The notes: generated by a model from the letters alone, not told the origin. Positions 8,583 through 15,550 are shown, counted from the stretch's first letter. The stretch: DNA of 64,000 bases from Paenibacillus amylolyticus (GCF_003719335.1 NZ_RIAS01000002.1:558001-622000), one strand, 5' to 3'. Program-made: numbers and translations.

Positions 8583-8658
8583 GAGCCATTAGCTCAGTTG
8601 GTAGAGCACCTGACTTTTAATCAGGGTGTCGAAGGTTCGAGTCCTTCATGGCTCACCA
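8583..8658 (+). tRNA. tRNA-Lys (TTT)
   Basis: Acceptor GAGCCAT pairs with ATGGCTC, anticodon TTT at 8616-8618, T arm AAGGTTCGAGTCCTT, discriminator A and an encoded CCA. It lies 119 bases after tRNA-Glu and 15 before tRNA-Leu. Confidence 0.95.
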
Positions 8659-8673
8659 TTTACAATTTTATAT

Positions 8674-8756
8674 GCGGTCGTGGTGGAATGGCAGACACGC
8701 TATCTTGAGGGGGTAGTGGGTGTATACCCGTGGAGGTTCGAGTCCTCTCGACCGCA
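8674..8756 (+). tRNA. tRNA-Leu (GAG), copy 1
   Basis: An 83-base class II tRNA: acceptor GCGGTCG pairs with CGACCGC, anticodon GAG at 8707-8709 between CTATC and GGTAG, long variable arm GGGTGTATACCC, T arm GAGGTTCGAGTCCTC. CCA is not encoded. A nearly identical gene lies at 13598-13680; they differ only in the variable arm. Confidence 0.95.
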
Positions 8757-8765
8757 TCAGATTAA

Positions 8766-8807
8766 AAAAGCAAAAACTCTGGGTGCCCAGGGTTTTTGCT
8801 TTTTTTT
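8766..8807. terminator. Strong bidirectional terminator after tRNA-Leu copy 1
   Basis: A 15-bp stem AGCAAAAACTCTGGG/CCCAGGGTTTTTGCT is flanked by A6 and T8. It ends the tRNA unit and can also end the convergent gene at 8860-9948. Confidence 0.93.
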
Positions 8808-8859
8808 ATGTAAGTCAAAGTGGTTTATCAAATAAATAATTTATGGACAAATTTGTAGC

Positions 8860-9948
8860 CTAGATTCTATTTAAGGTGTCTATATTTTTTTCGATGGATT
8901 GAAAAAACTGATCCTCTGCAAGAAGTGCGTTGTTCATCCGTTCTTCGAACGAATGAGAGAGTGTAAAATTTTTTGTTAAATATTGTTTGGTTAAGTATTT
9001 TCTCAAGAGATCCCATTGTTTGATGGCTTGTTGTGTAGTTTGAATAATTTCATTCAATGTATTGGAGTTTGTGGATGAACTTAGCAGCGATATTAGTACT
9101 TTTTTTCTGTCCGAGTGTCGATTCAAAATTGTGTGAAGCAGAGAATAGGCATCATGTATGCGGTTAGGTATCTTTCTGTTAAGGGGGATGAGCCCGCTAG
9201 CCAATAGGTTGTTCAATTCCAAAATCGCTGATCTTCCGAAACTTTCGATATATCCATCAACAATTGAGTCGGGCTTATAATAATTTTCCAGTGTTTGCTT
9301 AAAAATCTTGGGTACTCTATCGGGTAAATCATGGAGCTCGTCTTGATTAGGGTGTATCGTAAAACAGTTGAATTGGTGATTAAAAGCATTCATAAATGAA
9401 TGTTTAGTATCTTGGCCAATGCCTTTGTTGACGAGGTAGGGTTTAAAGAATTGTGGATTATAGTTTATGTGATTATCTAAAAAATAAAAGTCTGTATCGG
9501 TTTGTCCCAGAATTAAGAATATATGTCCGTCAATAGCAGCTTCTGTTTCATAAGCTGAATTTAATTCATATGTTTTGTAATAGGGGACTTTCTTCATGAA
9601 AGTGTTAACAAACACAACCTCGCCGTTAGCCAGAAGGGTCTCTAATTTATCGATGGCGGATGGAGCATCATTGTTAAAGGTATGTTGGTTTGATTTAATT
9701 ACATAATCTTCTGGAGATTTGATGTTGTTTAATTTAACGTCCAAAGGGTAATTCGCGAGGTCTTTAACGATCTTAAGATTAAAATCATCGAGAAACATTT
9801 TATAAGAAAGATTTGAATTTTTTAATTCTTTCTTTAACATGAAGAAAATATTACGAGTATAACAGTCTCCAAGTGCCTGTACTTCAGAATTCGGTTCTCC
9901 TTGAGGGGTATAGTAATAATCCATCTCTAATGGATGAAGCGCTCCCAT
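8860..9948 (-). CDS. BtrH N-terminal-like (papain-fold) protein
   Basis: This 362-aa protein has a region resembling the BtrH_N family, cysteine-nucleophile folds best known from acyl transfer in butirosin biosynthesis. The N-terminal segment ALGDCYTRNIFFMLK offers a candidate nucleophile (about Cys29), and DGHIFLILGQTDTDFYFLDNH a possible His/Asp pair. The C-terminal half is helical with no recognised domain. ATG 9948 is chosen because GGGAGGG lies just upstream. Base composition is clearly more AT-rich than most of the window and no biosynthetic partner genes flank it, so it looks like an acquired orphan. The family call is tentative. Confidence 0.6.
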   Translation of the reverse strand: MGALHPLEMDYYYTPQGEPNSEVQALGDCYTRNIFFMLKKELKNSNLSYKMFLDDFNLKIVKDLANYPLDVKLNNIKSPEDYVIKSNQHTFNNDAPSAIDKLETLLANGEVVFVNTFMKKVPYYKTYELNSAYETEAAIDGHIFLILGQTDTDFYFLDNHINYNPQFFKPYLVNKGIGQDTKHSFMNAFNHQFNCFTIHPNQDELHDLPDRVPKIFKQTLENYYKPDSIVDGYIESFGRSAILELNNLLASGLIPLNRKIPNRIHDAYSLLHTILNRHSDRKKVLISLLSSSTNSNTLNEIIQTTQQAIKQWDLLRKYLTKQYLTKNFTLSHSFEERMNNALLAEDQFFQSIEKNIDTLNRI

Positions 9949-10248
9949 ATTGTGCCCTCCCAAAATGATATTTAGTTTATGATGTTTTGTAATCTATACT
10001 GTGGTTATCTCTGTCATTAAAAAGGAATATTGTAGATTTTTATATGTATTATTCAGCGTGATATAAAATGTATATAATGACTCTTATGATGAATATTATG
10101 GTAATTATAATCATATTTTATATTTATTTCAAGTTTGGTTTGGGACTCTGATCGTCTGGATAAAAGGGCTGAGGATTCAGAAATATTGTGCTATAATTCA
10201 ATCATATGGCATTTAAGTTGATTATTACGGTTGGAAGGCGGTTCTTGC
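9949..10248. other. AT-rich intergenic region between divergent genes
   Basis: This region separates the minus-strand BtrH-like gene from the first XRE gene. It is very AT-rich and presumably holds both promoters. From 10217 the sequence repeats at 10782, so the duplicated unit includes the XRE gene's immediate upstream sequence. Confidence 0.5.
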
Positions 10249-10661
10249 ATGCAGTCAATCTATGAGCGAATTGAACATCTGATTGCCGAAAGAGGGATGA
10301 CGAAGAAGGCCTTCTGTGAACAGCTGAAGATAAGCACAGGCAATTTGGGTGACTGGAAACGTGGTAAATCAATCCCAAGTACCAATAAACTGATTGAAAT
10401 TGCTTCATTTTTTGATGTGAGTCTGGACTGGTTAATGATTGGGCGTTTATCGAAGGAAGCCATTGTGCGGGAAAAGCGGGAAGATTATTTTTTTAACGTG
10501 TTGCGGCAAATGAATTGCCAAGAGAGTGAATTATCGACTGTGGAACAGTCTTTTATTAGTGAATATATCGAGTTTACTCGTTATCGTAAATTTAAAGAGA
10601 GTAAAGATGCCGGAAACTATCGTTACCAACCTGAATTGGAATACGAAAATAAGTCAGAGCT
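10217..10661 (+). repeat. Tandem duplication, unit 1
   Basis: The block from GTTGATTATTACGG to AAATAAGTCAGAGC recurs 565 bases downstream (10782-11226). It covers the ribosome-binding site and nearly all of the XRE gene. Differences are few and confined to silent sites until the last codons. The 120 bases between units are unique. Confidence 0.92.
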
Positions 10662-10674
10662 GGATGAAAGGTGA
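10249..10674 (+). CDS. XRE family regulator, copy 1
   Basis: A 141-aa protein with a classic XRE/Cro helix-turn-helix in its first ~65 residues (MTKKAFCEQLKISTGNLGDW, then GKSIPSTNKLIEIASFF and SLDWLMIG). The C-terminal half is charged with no known domain. ATG 10249 is chosen because GGAAGGCGG lies seven bases upstream; an in-frame TTG at 10231 overlaps that site. The protein is identical to copy 2 through residue ~129, after which the last ~12 residues differ (ends LDER here). It probably binds DNA; target unknown. Confidence 0.88.
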   Translation: MQSIYERIEHLIAERGMTKKAFCEQLKISTGNLGDWKRGKSIPSTNKLIEIASFFDVSLDWLMIGRLSKEAIVREKREDYFFNVLRQMNCQESELSTVEQSFISEYIEFTRYRKFKESKDAGNYRYQPELEYENKSELDER

Positions 10675-10734
10675 AATGGTTTCTGGAACTCCCGACGCGC
10701 GTGTGTCATATGCCTCGTGGAAAGAGTAGATGAA

Positions 10735-10772
10735 AACCTCCAGTGGTGCTAAAACAGCATGGAGGTTGTTTG
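10735..10772 (+). terminator. Terminator-like hairpin after XRE copy 1
   Basis: AACCTCCA pairs with TGGAGGTT around an 17-base loop, with only a weak T tract. It resembles the stronger terminator after copy 2, which also uses a CCTCCA/TGGAGG stem. Confidence 0.5.
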
Positions 10773-10781
10773 TGTTAAAAT

Positions 10782-11226
10782 GTTGATTATTACGGTTGGA
10801 AGGCGGTTCTTGCATGCAGTCAATCTATGAGCGAATTGAACACCTGATTGCCGAAAGAGGGATGACAAAGAAGGCCTTCTGTGAACAGCTGAAGATAAGC
10901 ACAGGCAATTTGGGTGACTGGAAACGTGGTAAATCAATCCCAAGTACCAATAAACTGATTGAAATTGCTTCATTTTTTGATGTGAGTCTGGACTGGTTAA
11001 TGATTGGGCGTTTATCGAAGGAAGCCATTGTGCGGGAAAAGCGGGAAGATTATTTTTTTAACGTGTTGCGGCAAATGAATTGCCAAGAGAGTGAATTATC
11101 GACTGTAGAACAGTCTTTTATTAGTGAATATATCGAGTTCACTCGTTATCGCAAATTTAAAGAGAGTAAAGATGCCGGAAACTATCGTTACCAACCTGAA
11201 ACGGAAGACGAAAATAAGTCAGAGCA
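10782..11226 (+). repeat. Tandem duplication, unit 2
   Basis: Second copy of the 445-base unit described at 10217-10661, in direct orientation. It starts at the same GTTGATTATTACGG and ends where the two XRE reading frames diverge. Confidence 0.92.
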
Positions 11227-11239
11227 GGAAGGGACGTAA
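10814..11239 (+). CDS. XRE family regulator, copy 2
   Basis: A 141-aa protein identical to the gene at 10249-10674 through residue ~129, with a different C-terminus (SEQEGT). Codon differences in the shared part are silent (His CAT/CAC, Thr ACG/ACA, Val GTG/GTA, Phe TTT/TTC, Arg CGT/CGC). That pattern implies either selection on the protein or gene conversion. The start ATG has the same GGAAGGCGG site. A strong terminator follows at once. Helix-turn-helix residues as in copy 1. Confidence 0.88.
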   Translation: MQSIYERIEHLIAERGMTKKAFCEQLKISTGNLGDWKRGKSIPSTNKLIEIASFFDVSLDWLMIGRLSKEAIVREKREDYFFNVLRQMNCQESELSTVEQSFISEYIEFTRYRKFKESKDAGNYRYQPETEDENKSEQEGT

Positions 11240-11254
11240 TTGCCTCTGGATGAC

Positions 11255-11311
11255 AAAAAACCTCCATTTGTGCCGCAGGGAATACCTTTGGTACAAATGG
11301 AGGTTTTTTTA
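11255..11311. terminator. Bidirectional terminator
   Basis: A 17-bp perfect stem AAAAAACCTCCATTTGT/ACAAATGGAGGTTTTTT around a 21-base loop. It ends XRE copy 2 on the plus strand and the PAS gene on the minus strand. Confidence 0.92.
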
Positions 11312-11326
11312 TGTAGAAATATCCGT

Positions 11327-11953
11327 TTAGTGATGCTGATCAAGAATGCTGGAGTATTGGGGGTACAACTCACGGATACACTCTGGGCAGATGTCATGAG
11401 TAAACTCGGCGGAAGTGTGTTTCTCCAGATAATGTTCAACGCTGCTCCATTCGTCTGATTCATCCTTGATGTGTTTGCAAACGGCACAAATAGGCAGCAG
11501 TCCATGGAGTGTGCGAGCTTCAGTCAAGGCTTGTCGCAGCTGAAGCTCTGTCTGCTTCTGTTCTGTAATATCTGTGTGAGCAACCAATGCGAGGTCGGTA
11601 TCTAACGCAGGCCCATCCTGTAAGGGAGTAAGTTCTACGCGAAACCATTTCTCTTCATTGTGTGGTGTGGTAACAGAGATGTCGTATGTATGGGTTTTGT
11701 TAAAAGGAACAACGTTATGTCTCAGATACCTCGCGAACTTGGTTGGATAGTGGTTTTTCTGTTGTGCTGCCCAAGCTTCCATCAGGTGAAGATAATGATT
11801 GTGGCGGCTGGCTGCGTGTAAGAAAAGTTTATGAAGTCCGTGCTGCCAGGCGCGATTGCAGCTCCGTATCATCCATTGATGATCAATAATGATCAACTGA
11901 TGCTTGGTGGCCTGGAATGATAGGCTTTCTAGGTCGGATGTAATAGGTCTCAT
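11327..11953 (-). CDS. PAS-domain protein with C-terminal cysteine motif
   Basis: A 208-aa cytoplasmic protein. Residues ~10-130 form a PAS fold, seen in the start (IIIDHQWMIRSCNRAW) and in the end, WFRVELTPLQ followed by LALVAHTDITEQK. A short coiled-coil linker (LQLRQALTEARTLHG) follows. The C-terminus is the block LLPICAVCKHIKDESDEW with a later ICPECIRELYP, a paired CxxC motif otherwise seen after PAS domains in histidine kinases and diguanylate cyclases. No output domain is present. AAGGAGGA precedes the ATG at 11953. A redox- or metal-sensing role is only inferred. Confidence 0.82.
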   Translation of the reverse strand: MRPITSDLESLSFQATKHQLIIIDHQWMIRSCNRAWQHGLHKLFLHAASRHNHYLHLMEAWAAQQKNHYPTKFARYLRHNVVPFNKTHTYDISVTTPHNEEKWFRVELTPLQDGPALDTDLALVAHTDITEQKQTELQLRQALTEARTLHGLLPICAVCKHIKDESDEWSSVEHYLEKHTSAEFTHDICPECIRELYPQYSSILDQHH

Positions 11954-11988
11954 GGGAGAAGTCCTCCTTATGATGGATGAAAGTGTTC

Positions 11989-12192
11989 TTATCTCAGTTC
12001 CTCTGGTATGTTCAAAATGTCAGCGACCTGATGTCTGAATCGGGTTGCTTTGCGTGTGCCATGAATAAGGTTGGATAGACGGTAAGGAGGAATGCCGTGT
12101 TGTTCACAAAAGGTTTTCTGGTCGACCTGAAGTTCGGTTAGCCTTCGTTTGATAGCCCATCCGAACGGAGTGACTGGCTTTTTCTTGTTCAA
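11989..12192 (-). CDS. Small XRE-like helix-turn-helix protein
   Basis: A 67-aa protein that is essentially one helix-turn-helix: WAIKRRLTELQVDQKTFCEQ, then GIPPYRLSNLIHGTRKATRF and VADILNIPEELR. It starts at TTG 12192 with AGGGGTG about eight bases upstream. It lies 36 bases upstream of the PAS gene and may be co-transcribed with it. FCEQ and the helix spacing echo the tandem XRE proteins nearby, but the sequences are otherwise different. Confidence 0.82.
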   Translation of the reverse strand: MNKKKPVTPFGWAIKRRLTELQVDQKTFCEQHGIPPYRLSNLIHGTRKATRFRHQVADILNIPEELR

Positions 12193-12380
12193 TAGGGTTC
12201 ACCCCTGAGTAGATTTTATAGTATTCAGCAGGTTGTTCTTCGTGTAAAATGGATAGAAATACGTGCTGTTAATTCCATTATATACGTAAATTCGTCATCT
12301 AACAATTAAAAGATACGGAAATAAGTGTATTTTTTGAATTATTATGACGTAAATACGCTTTTTGTGATTGGATAAAATAT

Positions 12381-12418
12381 AAAAAACACGCCAGCAAGGG
12401 GATTGCGGCGTGTTTTTG
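12381..12418. terminator. Terminator after ureF
   Basis: AAAAACACGCC pairs with GGCGTGTTTTT around a 14-base loop. On the minus strand the arm ends in a T run, so it closes ureF; symmetry allows both directions. Confidence 0.8.
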
Positions 12419-12454
12419 GTGTGCTCTGAAGAGAGGGAGAGAGGAGTGTGGAAT

Positions 12455-13156
12455 TTATGCTCTGTAAGCATGGAGGCCTGCTCCAAGCATATGGAAGCTG
12501 GGGAATAACGACTTCATAGACATGGACGTAGGGTGCACATGTGCATCCGGTGAGGAGGCACTCACGGTAGTCCATTCATCCTCAAGGTCTGCGGTCAGGC
12601 GAGCCAACAGTTCCCGAGTGGTATTTTCACTTAGAGGTATAACTTTGCTAGCTTCGGATACACACGCATTCATGGCTGAATGCAAGTAACCGAGAACCGC
12701 CTCCTCGACGGGGATGTCGAGGTGGTGGTTGATCCAGGCGTGAACGGTGGGGAGACAGCCTACTGAATTGTATTTTGCGAAGATTTGTTCAAGTGGGCTA
12801 AAGTCGATCCAAGGATGCAAGGCGCGAGAAAGTTTGATTAAACGTTTGCCTATGATTGTTGCTTGCTCTCTCAGTTCAGGAGGGGTTCGCTGTACATGCA
12901 CAAGTTTGTCGATCAGGGCAATCCGCCAAGTATCCTTATGATCTGTTGCGGTATATATCCCCTTGATGGCCATACCTTCGAGACGAACGAGACTGGGGTG
13001 TAACTGGCAGCGCATAAACGATTCGAGTTCCTCGGCTGTTCGAATGGTGCCTTCCTTGATGTGAGTGTCCATGCCGAAGAAATGGGTGAATCCTCCCACC
13101 TGGACAGAGGGATCAAGCAGTTTCGCATAATCGAGCAGCTTATTCCCGCGGTTCAC
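12455..13156 (-). CDS. ureF: UreF-like urease accessory protein
   Basis: A 233-aa UreF-family protein. The N-terminal signature LLDPSVQVGGFTHFFGMDTHIKEG matches the UreF pattern (P-x-G-G-F-x-H-x-x-G-x-E), although the usual Ser-Tyr-Gly-Leu-Glu is changed to Phe-Phe-Gly-Met-Asp. The rest is helical as expected. UreF works with UreD/H and UreG in nickel insertion into urease. GTG 13156 has GGAGGCG eight bases upstream. No urease subunit or other accessory gene is in this window, so the gene is an orphan here. A nitrogen-regulator-like palindrome lies directly upstream. Confidence 0.82.
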   Translation of the reverse strand: MNRGNKLLDYAKLLDPSVQVGGFTHFFGMDTHIKEGTIRTAEELESFMRCQLHPSLVRLEGMAIKGIYTATDHKDTWRIALIDKLVHVQRTPPELREQATIIGKRLIKLSRALHPWIDFSPLEQIFAKYNSVGCLPTVHAWINHHLDIPVEEAVLGYLHSAMNACVSEASKVIPLSENTTRELLARLTADLEDEWTTVSASSPDAHVHPTSMSMKSLFPSFHMLGAGLHAYRA

Positions 13157-13182
13157 GATCTTTCGCCTCCTGTACTTTAATG

Positions 13183-13199
13183 TGTTAGTTTTAATTACA
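13183..13199. promoter_or_regulatory. Candidate GlnR/TnrA-like operator before ureF
   Basis: TGTTAGTTTTAATTACA matches the palindromic TnrA/GlnR consensus TGTNANATTTTNTNACA at nine of eleven fixed positions; flanking TG and CA extend the symmetry. It lies 26 bases upstream of the ureF start. Urease genes are TnrA/GlnR-controlled in Bacillus, so the location is sensible. This is a pattern match only. Confidence 0.45.
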
Positions 13200-13540
13200 C
13201 AAATTATTTTTTCTTAAGTTTTATGTGTAAATCCGAATTATATGATATATATATTCACATAAATATCCGTATTTTGTCAATGGTTTATGAGAAAATAAAG
13301 ACTTTATTAGATATGCATCGCTTATTGTGTTAACTAAAGTTACATGATTATTCTATCTGTGTTATATATTCATCTTTAAAATCATTTTGGTTCTTTTTAC
13401 CGAATCGGATTAATGATATGTGTTTTTCGAGGAAATATGACTACATTTTGCAGGGGGGAGATTGGAATGGAAAAGGGGTTTTTTAGAATTAGAGTAAATC
13501 CGATTGTGATGAAAAAAATAATAAAGTGAATCATAAATGC

Positions 13541-13569
13541 TTTACTTTTGTTTGAGAATCCGGTATAAT
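13541..13569 (+). promoter_or_regulatory. Promoter of tRNA-Leu copy 2
   Basis: TTTACT at 13541-13546 and TATAAT at 13564-13569 are 17 bases apart, 28 bases before the tRNA. The second tRNA-Leu therefore has its own promoter, unlike copy 1. Confidence 0.7.
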
Positions 13570-13597
13570 CAATTCTGTTGCCGATAATTTACGACAT

Positions 13598-13680
13598 GCG
13601 GTCGTGGTGGAATGGCAGACACGCTATCTTGAGGGGGTAGTGGGCGTACGCCCGTGGAGGTTCGAGTCCTCTCGACCGCA
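13598..13680 (+). tRNA. tRNA-Leu (GAG), copy 2
   Basis: Same 83-base structure as 8674-8756, with anticodon GAG at 13631-13633. Only the variable arm differs: GGGCGTACGCCC here against GGGTGTATACCC, including a compensatory T-A to C-G change that keeps the stem. No encoded CCA. Confidence 0.95.
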
Positions 13681-13702
13681 TTATTATGAAGTGTTACCGT
13701 GG

Positions 13703-13738
13703 GAAGCTTTCCGTGATGGAGAGCTTCTTTTTTTTTTG
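13703..13738 (+). terminator. Terminator of tRNA-Leu copy 2
   Basis: GAAGCTTTCC pairs with GGAGAGCTTC (one mismatch) and is followed by about eleven T residues, 23 bases after the tRNA. Confidence 0.9.
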
Positions 13739-13792
13739 TTGTCACATCGAAACAAGGGCGAATTATTAAGGATGTGCCTCAAAAGAGGGGGT

Positions 13793-13845
13793 AAAAAATC
13801 CACCTAAAAGCTTGAGCAGTGTCGGGCTCTTTGCTTTGTAGGTGG
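13793..13845 (-). terminator. Terminator of the glutathione peroxidase gene
   Basis: On the minus strand CCACCTACAAAGC pairs with GCTTTTAGGTGG around a ~21-base loop, followed by T6. It begins 31 bases past the stop codon. Confidence 0.8.
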
Positions 13846-13875
13846 CTTGTTTTTGTTCGTTCGAACGTCTACATT

Positions 13876-14355
13876 TTATTTGTTAATCAGCTTCTGAATA
13901 TCCTCTTCGATTTTATCCGGTGTAGTCTGTGGAGCATATCGTTTCACAACTTTACCGTCTTGATCGACAAGGAATTTGGTGAAGTTCCATTTGATGGCTT
14001 TGGAACCGAGCAAGCCTGGTGCTTCTTTCGTAATGTGCTGGAAGAGCGGATGAGCGCTGGAACCATTGACGTCAATTTTTTCAAACATAGGGAAGCTTAC
14101 GCCATAATTCATCTGACAGAATTCAGCAATATCGTCGGAAGATCCTTTTTCCTGCGCGAACTGATTGCTTGGAAAACCAAGTACTTCGAACGGTGCATCC
14201 TGGAATTTATCCTGCAACTCTTGCAATCCCTTGAATTGAGGTGTTAGTCCACATTGGCTTGCGGTATTCACAATTAACAACACTTTGCCGCGATATTGGG
14301 ACATCTCAATTTCTTGTCCGCGGAGGGTGTTTACTTTGTAATCATAAACTGACAT
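13876..14355 (-). CDS. Glutathione peroxidase family protein
   Basis: A 159-aa thiol peroxidase of the GPx/BsaA family, thioredoxin fold. The catalytic region VNTASQCGLTPQF carries the peroxidatic Cys in place of selenocysteine; downstream are LGFPSNQFAQEK (the conserved Gln) and IKWNFTKFLVD (Trp-Asn). Bacterial forms normally use thioredoxin to reduce peroxides. ATG 14355 (MSVYDYK) follows GGAGG by eight bases. It is monocistronic with its own terminator. Confidence 0.94.
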   Translation of the reverse strand: MSVYDYKVNTLRGQEIEMSQYRGKVLLIVNTASQCGLTPQFKGLQELQDKFQDAPFEVLGFPSNQFAQEKGSSDDIAEFCQMNYGVSFPMFEKIDVNGSSAHPLFQHITKEAPGLLGSKAIKWNFTKFLVDQDGKVVKRYAPQTTPDKIEEDIQKLINK

Positions 14356-14739
14356 GGGGAAAGCCTCCATCCTTTTATTCTTAATATACTTATTATATTT
14401 TAAACAATTAAATAATGCAAAATTTATTTTGGTTTACCGTTGTTATAACCATTAACTTGCTGGAGTCCCAAATGGATAAGAGATATATGAATCAATTTTT
14501 GTGCGGTTGAGAATTAGATAGATTGGAAGAGAGGGATGGCGTATAACCTTATTGTAAGCGTTATTATCGCTGGTTATTGCCGGAAATCTGGCGATTCGGT
14601 GATCTGTATGCACTTTACATGATCATGGCACGGGTGTATGATTCATAGCGTAATTTGAATTTTAATTAAATTGTACCTGAAAAACGAAACAAACGATAAT
14701 ATCGATCGGTCTTATAATCAAGATGTACGAACGATGTTT

Positions 14740-14915
14740 TAATCGCTGAGTTTCCATTCATTGTGGGTGGAAAACGGGGGAACCAACAGAATGGGCTGTA
14801 TGACAGCAGCAGACATTCATGGGGTGAATTTTCCGGTGAAAGCTGGAAATAGGGCGACTCTCGCGCCCGAATCCGTCAGCTAACCTCGTAAGCGTTAAAG
14901 GGAGAGGCAACAAAC
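14740..14915 (+). ncRNA. c-di-AMP riboswitch (ydaO/yuaA leader)
   Basis: This leader carries the conserved blocks of the ydaO/yuaA aptamer in order: GGGGGAACCAA (14776), GGGGTGAATTT (14821), AGGGCGACTC (14851), CGCCCGAATCCGTCAGCTAA (14864) and CCTCGTAAGCG (14884), then GGAGAGG. In Bacillus this aptamer binds c-di-AMP and turns off potassium uptake and cell-wall genes. A terminator (14955-14994) follows, then the gene at 15027. The exact ends are approximate. A TATAAT hexamer lies at 14713-14718, without a clear -35. Confidence 0.9.
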
Positions 14916-14954
14916 CGCACGCTGGTTCATGGCGCATTTGTCATGGATTATTTA

Positions 14955-14994
14955 AGAAGCGTTTCGGAGGCCTTGGTCCCCACGCTTCTTTTTT
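14955..14994 (+). terminator. Expression-platform terminator of the c-di-AMP riboswitch
   Basis: AGAAGCGT pairs with ACGCTTCT, followed by T6, between the aptamer and the gene at 15027. In this riboswitch class, ligand binding normally favours termination. Confidence 0.8.
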
Positions 14995-15026
14995 GTTGTC
15001 TTTTCACGCCAAGGGAGGAACAAAGA

Positions 15027-15455
15027 ATGGATAAAGAGATGATTTTGGTAACCGCTCCAAATGAAGCAGGACGTAAATTTGTGAAATTGCTGATGTATAA
15101 AAAAATGCCATTTGCCGTTCTGACGAACAGTGCTGATGAGGAGCGCAAACTTCGCCGTATTGGCGTAGAACACGTCATCCGTATGAATACAGCAGCTGCT
15201 GAGAAATGGTTTTTGCCGCAAGGCAGTGTAGGCAATGTGTTTATTTTTGAGAACAGTTTGAACTTGACATGTCGCTATCTTCAAATTTGTCGCTCCTGGA
15301 CATCGAAGTCCTTGTGTGTGATCACGGAGCAGAGCCATCCTAAAGGGATTTATCGTGGAATGGGCGCGGATAAAATTGTGTATTCACTGAATGGAGAAGT
15401 TGGGTTCCTTCTCAATAGTTGCAATAAACCGGAAGCTGAAGTGAGTAGCTTGTGA
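15027..15455 (+). CDS. RCK/TrkA-N-like small protein under riboswitch control
   Basis: This 142-aa protein begins KEMILVTAPNEAGRKFVKLL, has alternating strand/helix spacing like a Rossmann half, and ends with GADKIVYS, the position where RCK/TrkA-N domains carry their closing GAD-x-V motif. The glycine-rich GxGxxG loop is absent, so nucleotide binding may be altered or lost. There is no membrane segment. ATG 15027 has GGGAGG eight bases upstream. The c-di-AMP riboswitch directly upstream suggests a role in potassium or osmotic balance, perhaps as a channel/transporter partner. The family assignment is an inference from the pattern. Confidence 0.65.
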   Translation: MDKEMILVTAPNEAGRKFVKLLMYKKMPFAVLTNSADEERKLRRIGVEHVIRMNTAAAEKWFLPQGSVGNVFIFENSLNLTCRYLQICRSWTSKSLCVITEQSHPKGIYRGMGADKIVYSLNGEVGFLLNSCNKPEAEVSSL

Positions 15456-15461
15456 TTGACA

Positions 15462-15490
15462 TTGATCCCAGGTAGGACGCCTGTTATAAT
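15462..15490 (+). promoter_or_regulatory. Candidate promoter
   Basis: TTGATC (15462-15467) and TATAAT (15485-15490) are 17 bases apart. Transcription would start near 15497, only about 50 bases before a terminator and about 115 before the HAD gene at 15613. Confidence 0.5.
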
Positions 15491-15514
15491 TGCAGGTATA
15501 GACTAACGGAATTT

Positions 15515-15550
15515 GAGGAGACTCATGCTTGTCGTGAGTCTTCTTTTTTT
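15515..15550 (+). terminator. Terminator / possible attenuator
   Basis: GAGGAGACTCA pairs with TGAGTCTTC, then T7. It ends the upstream riboswitch gene but also lies directly after a promoter-like sequence and before the HAD gene. Confidence 0.8.

Larger units (their letters stand above)
13157..13597. other. AT-rich intergenic region between ureF and tRNA-Leu copy 2
   Basis: This 441-base gap is AT-rich. It contains a nitrogen-regulator-like palindrome next to ureF and the tRNA promoter at its right end. The segment 13200-13540 shows no gene, though 13240-13260 has an alternating TATA tract. Confidence 0.5.

Noticed and set aside
8392..13680. Prophage or integrative element between the tRNA genes
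   Set aside because: No integrase, recombinase or phage structural genes are present, so only a tRNA-bracketed accessory segment is claimed.
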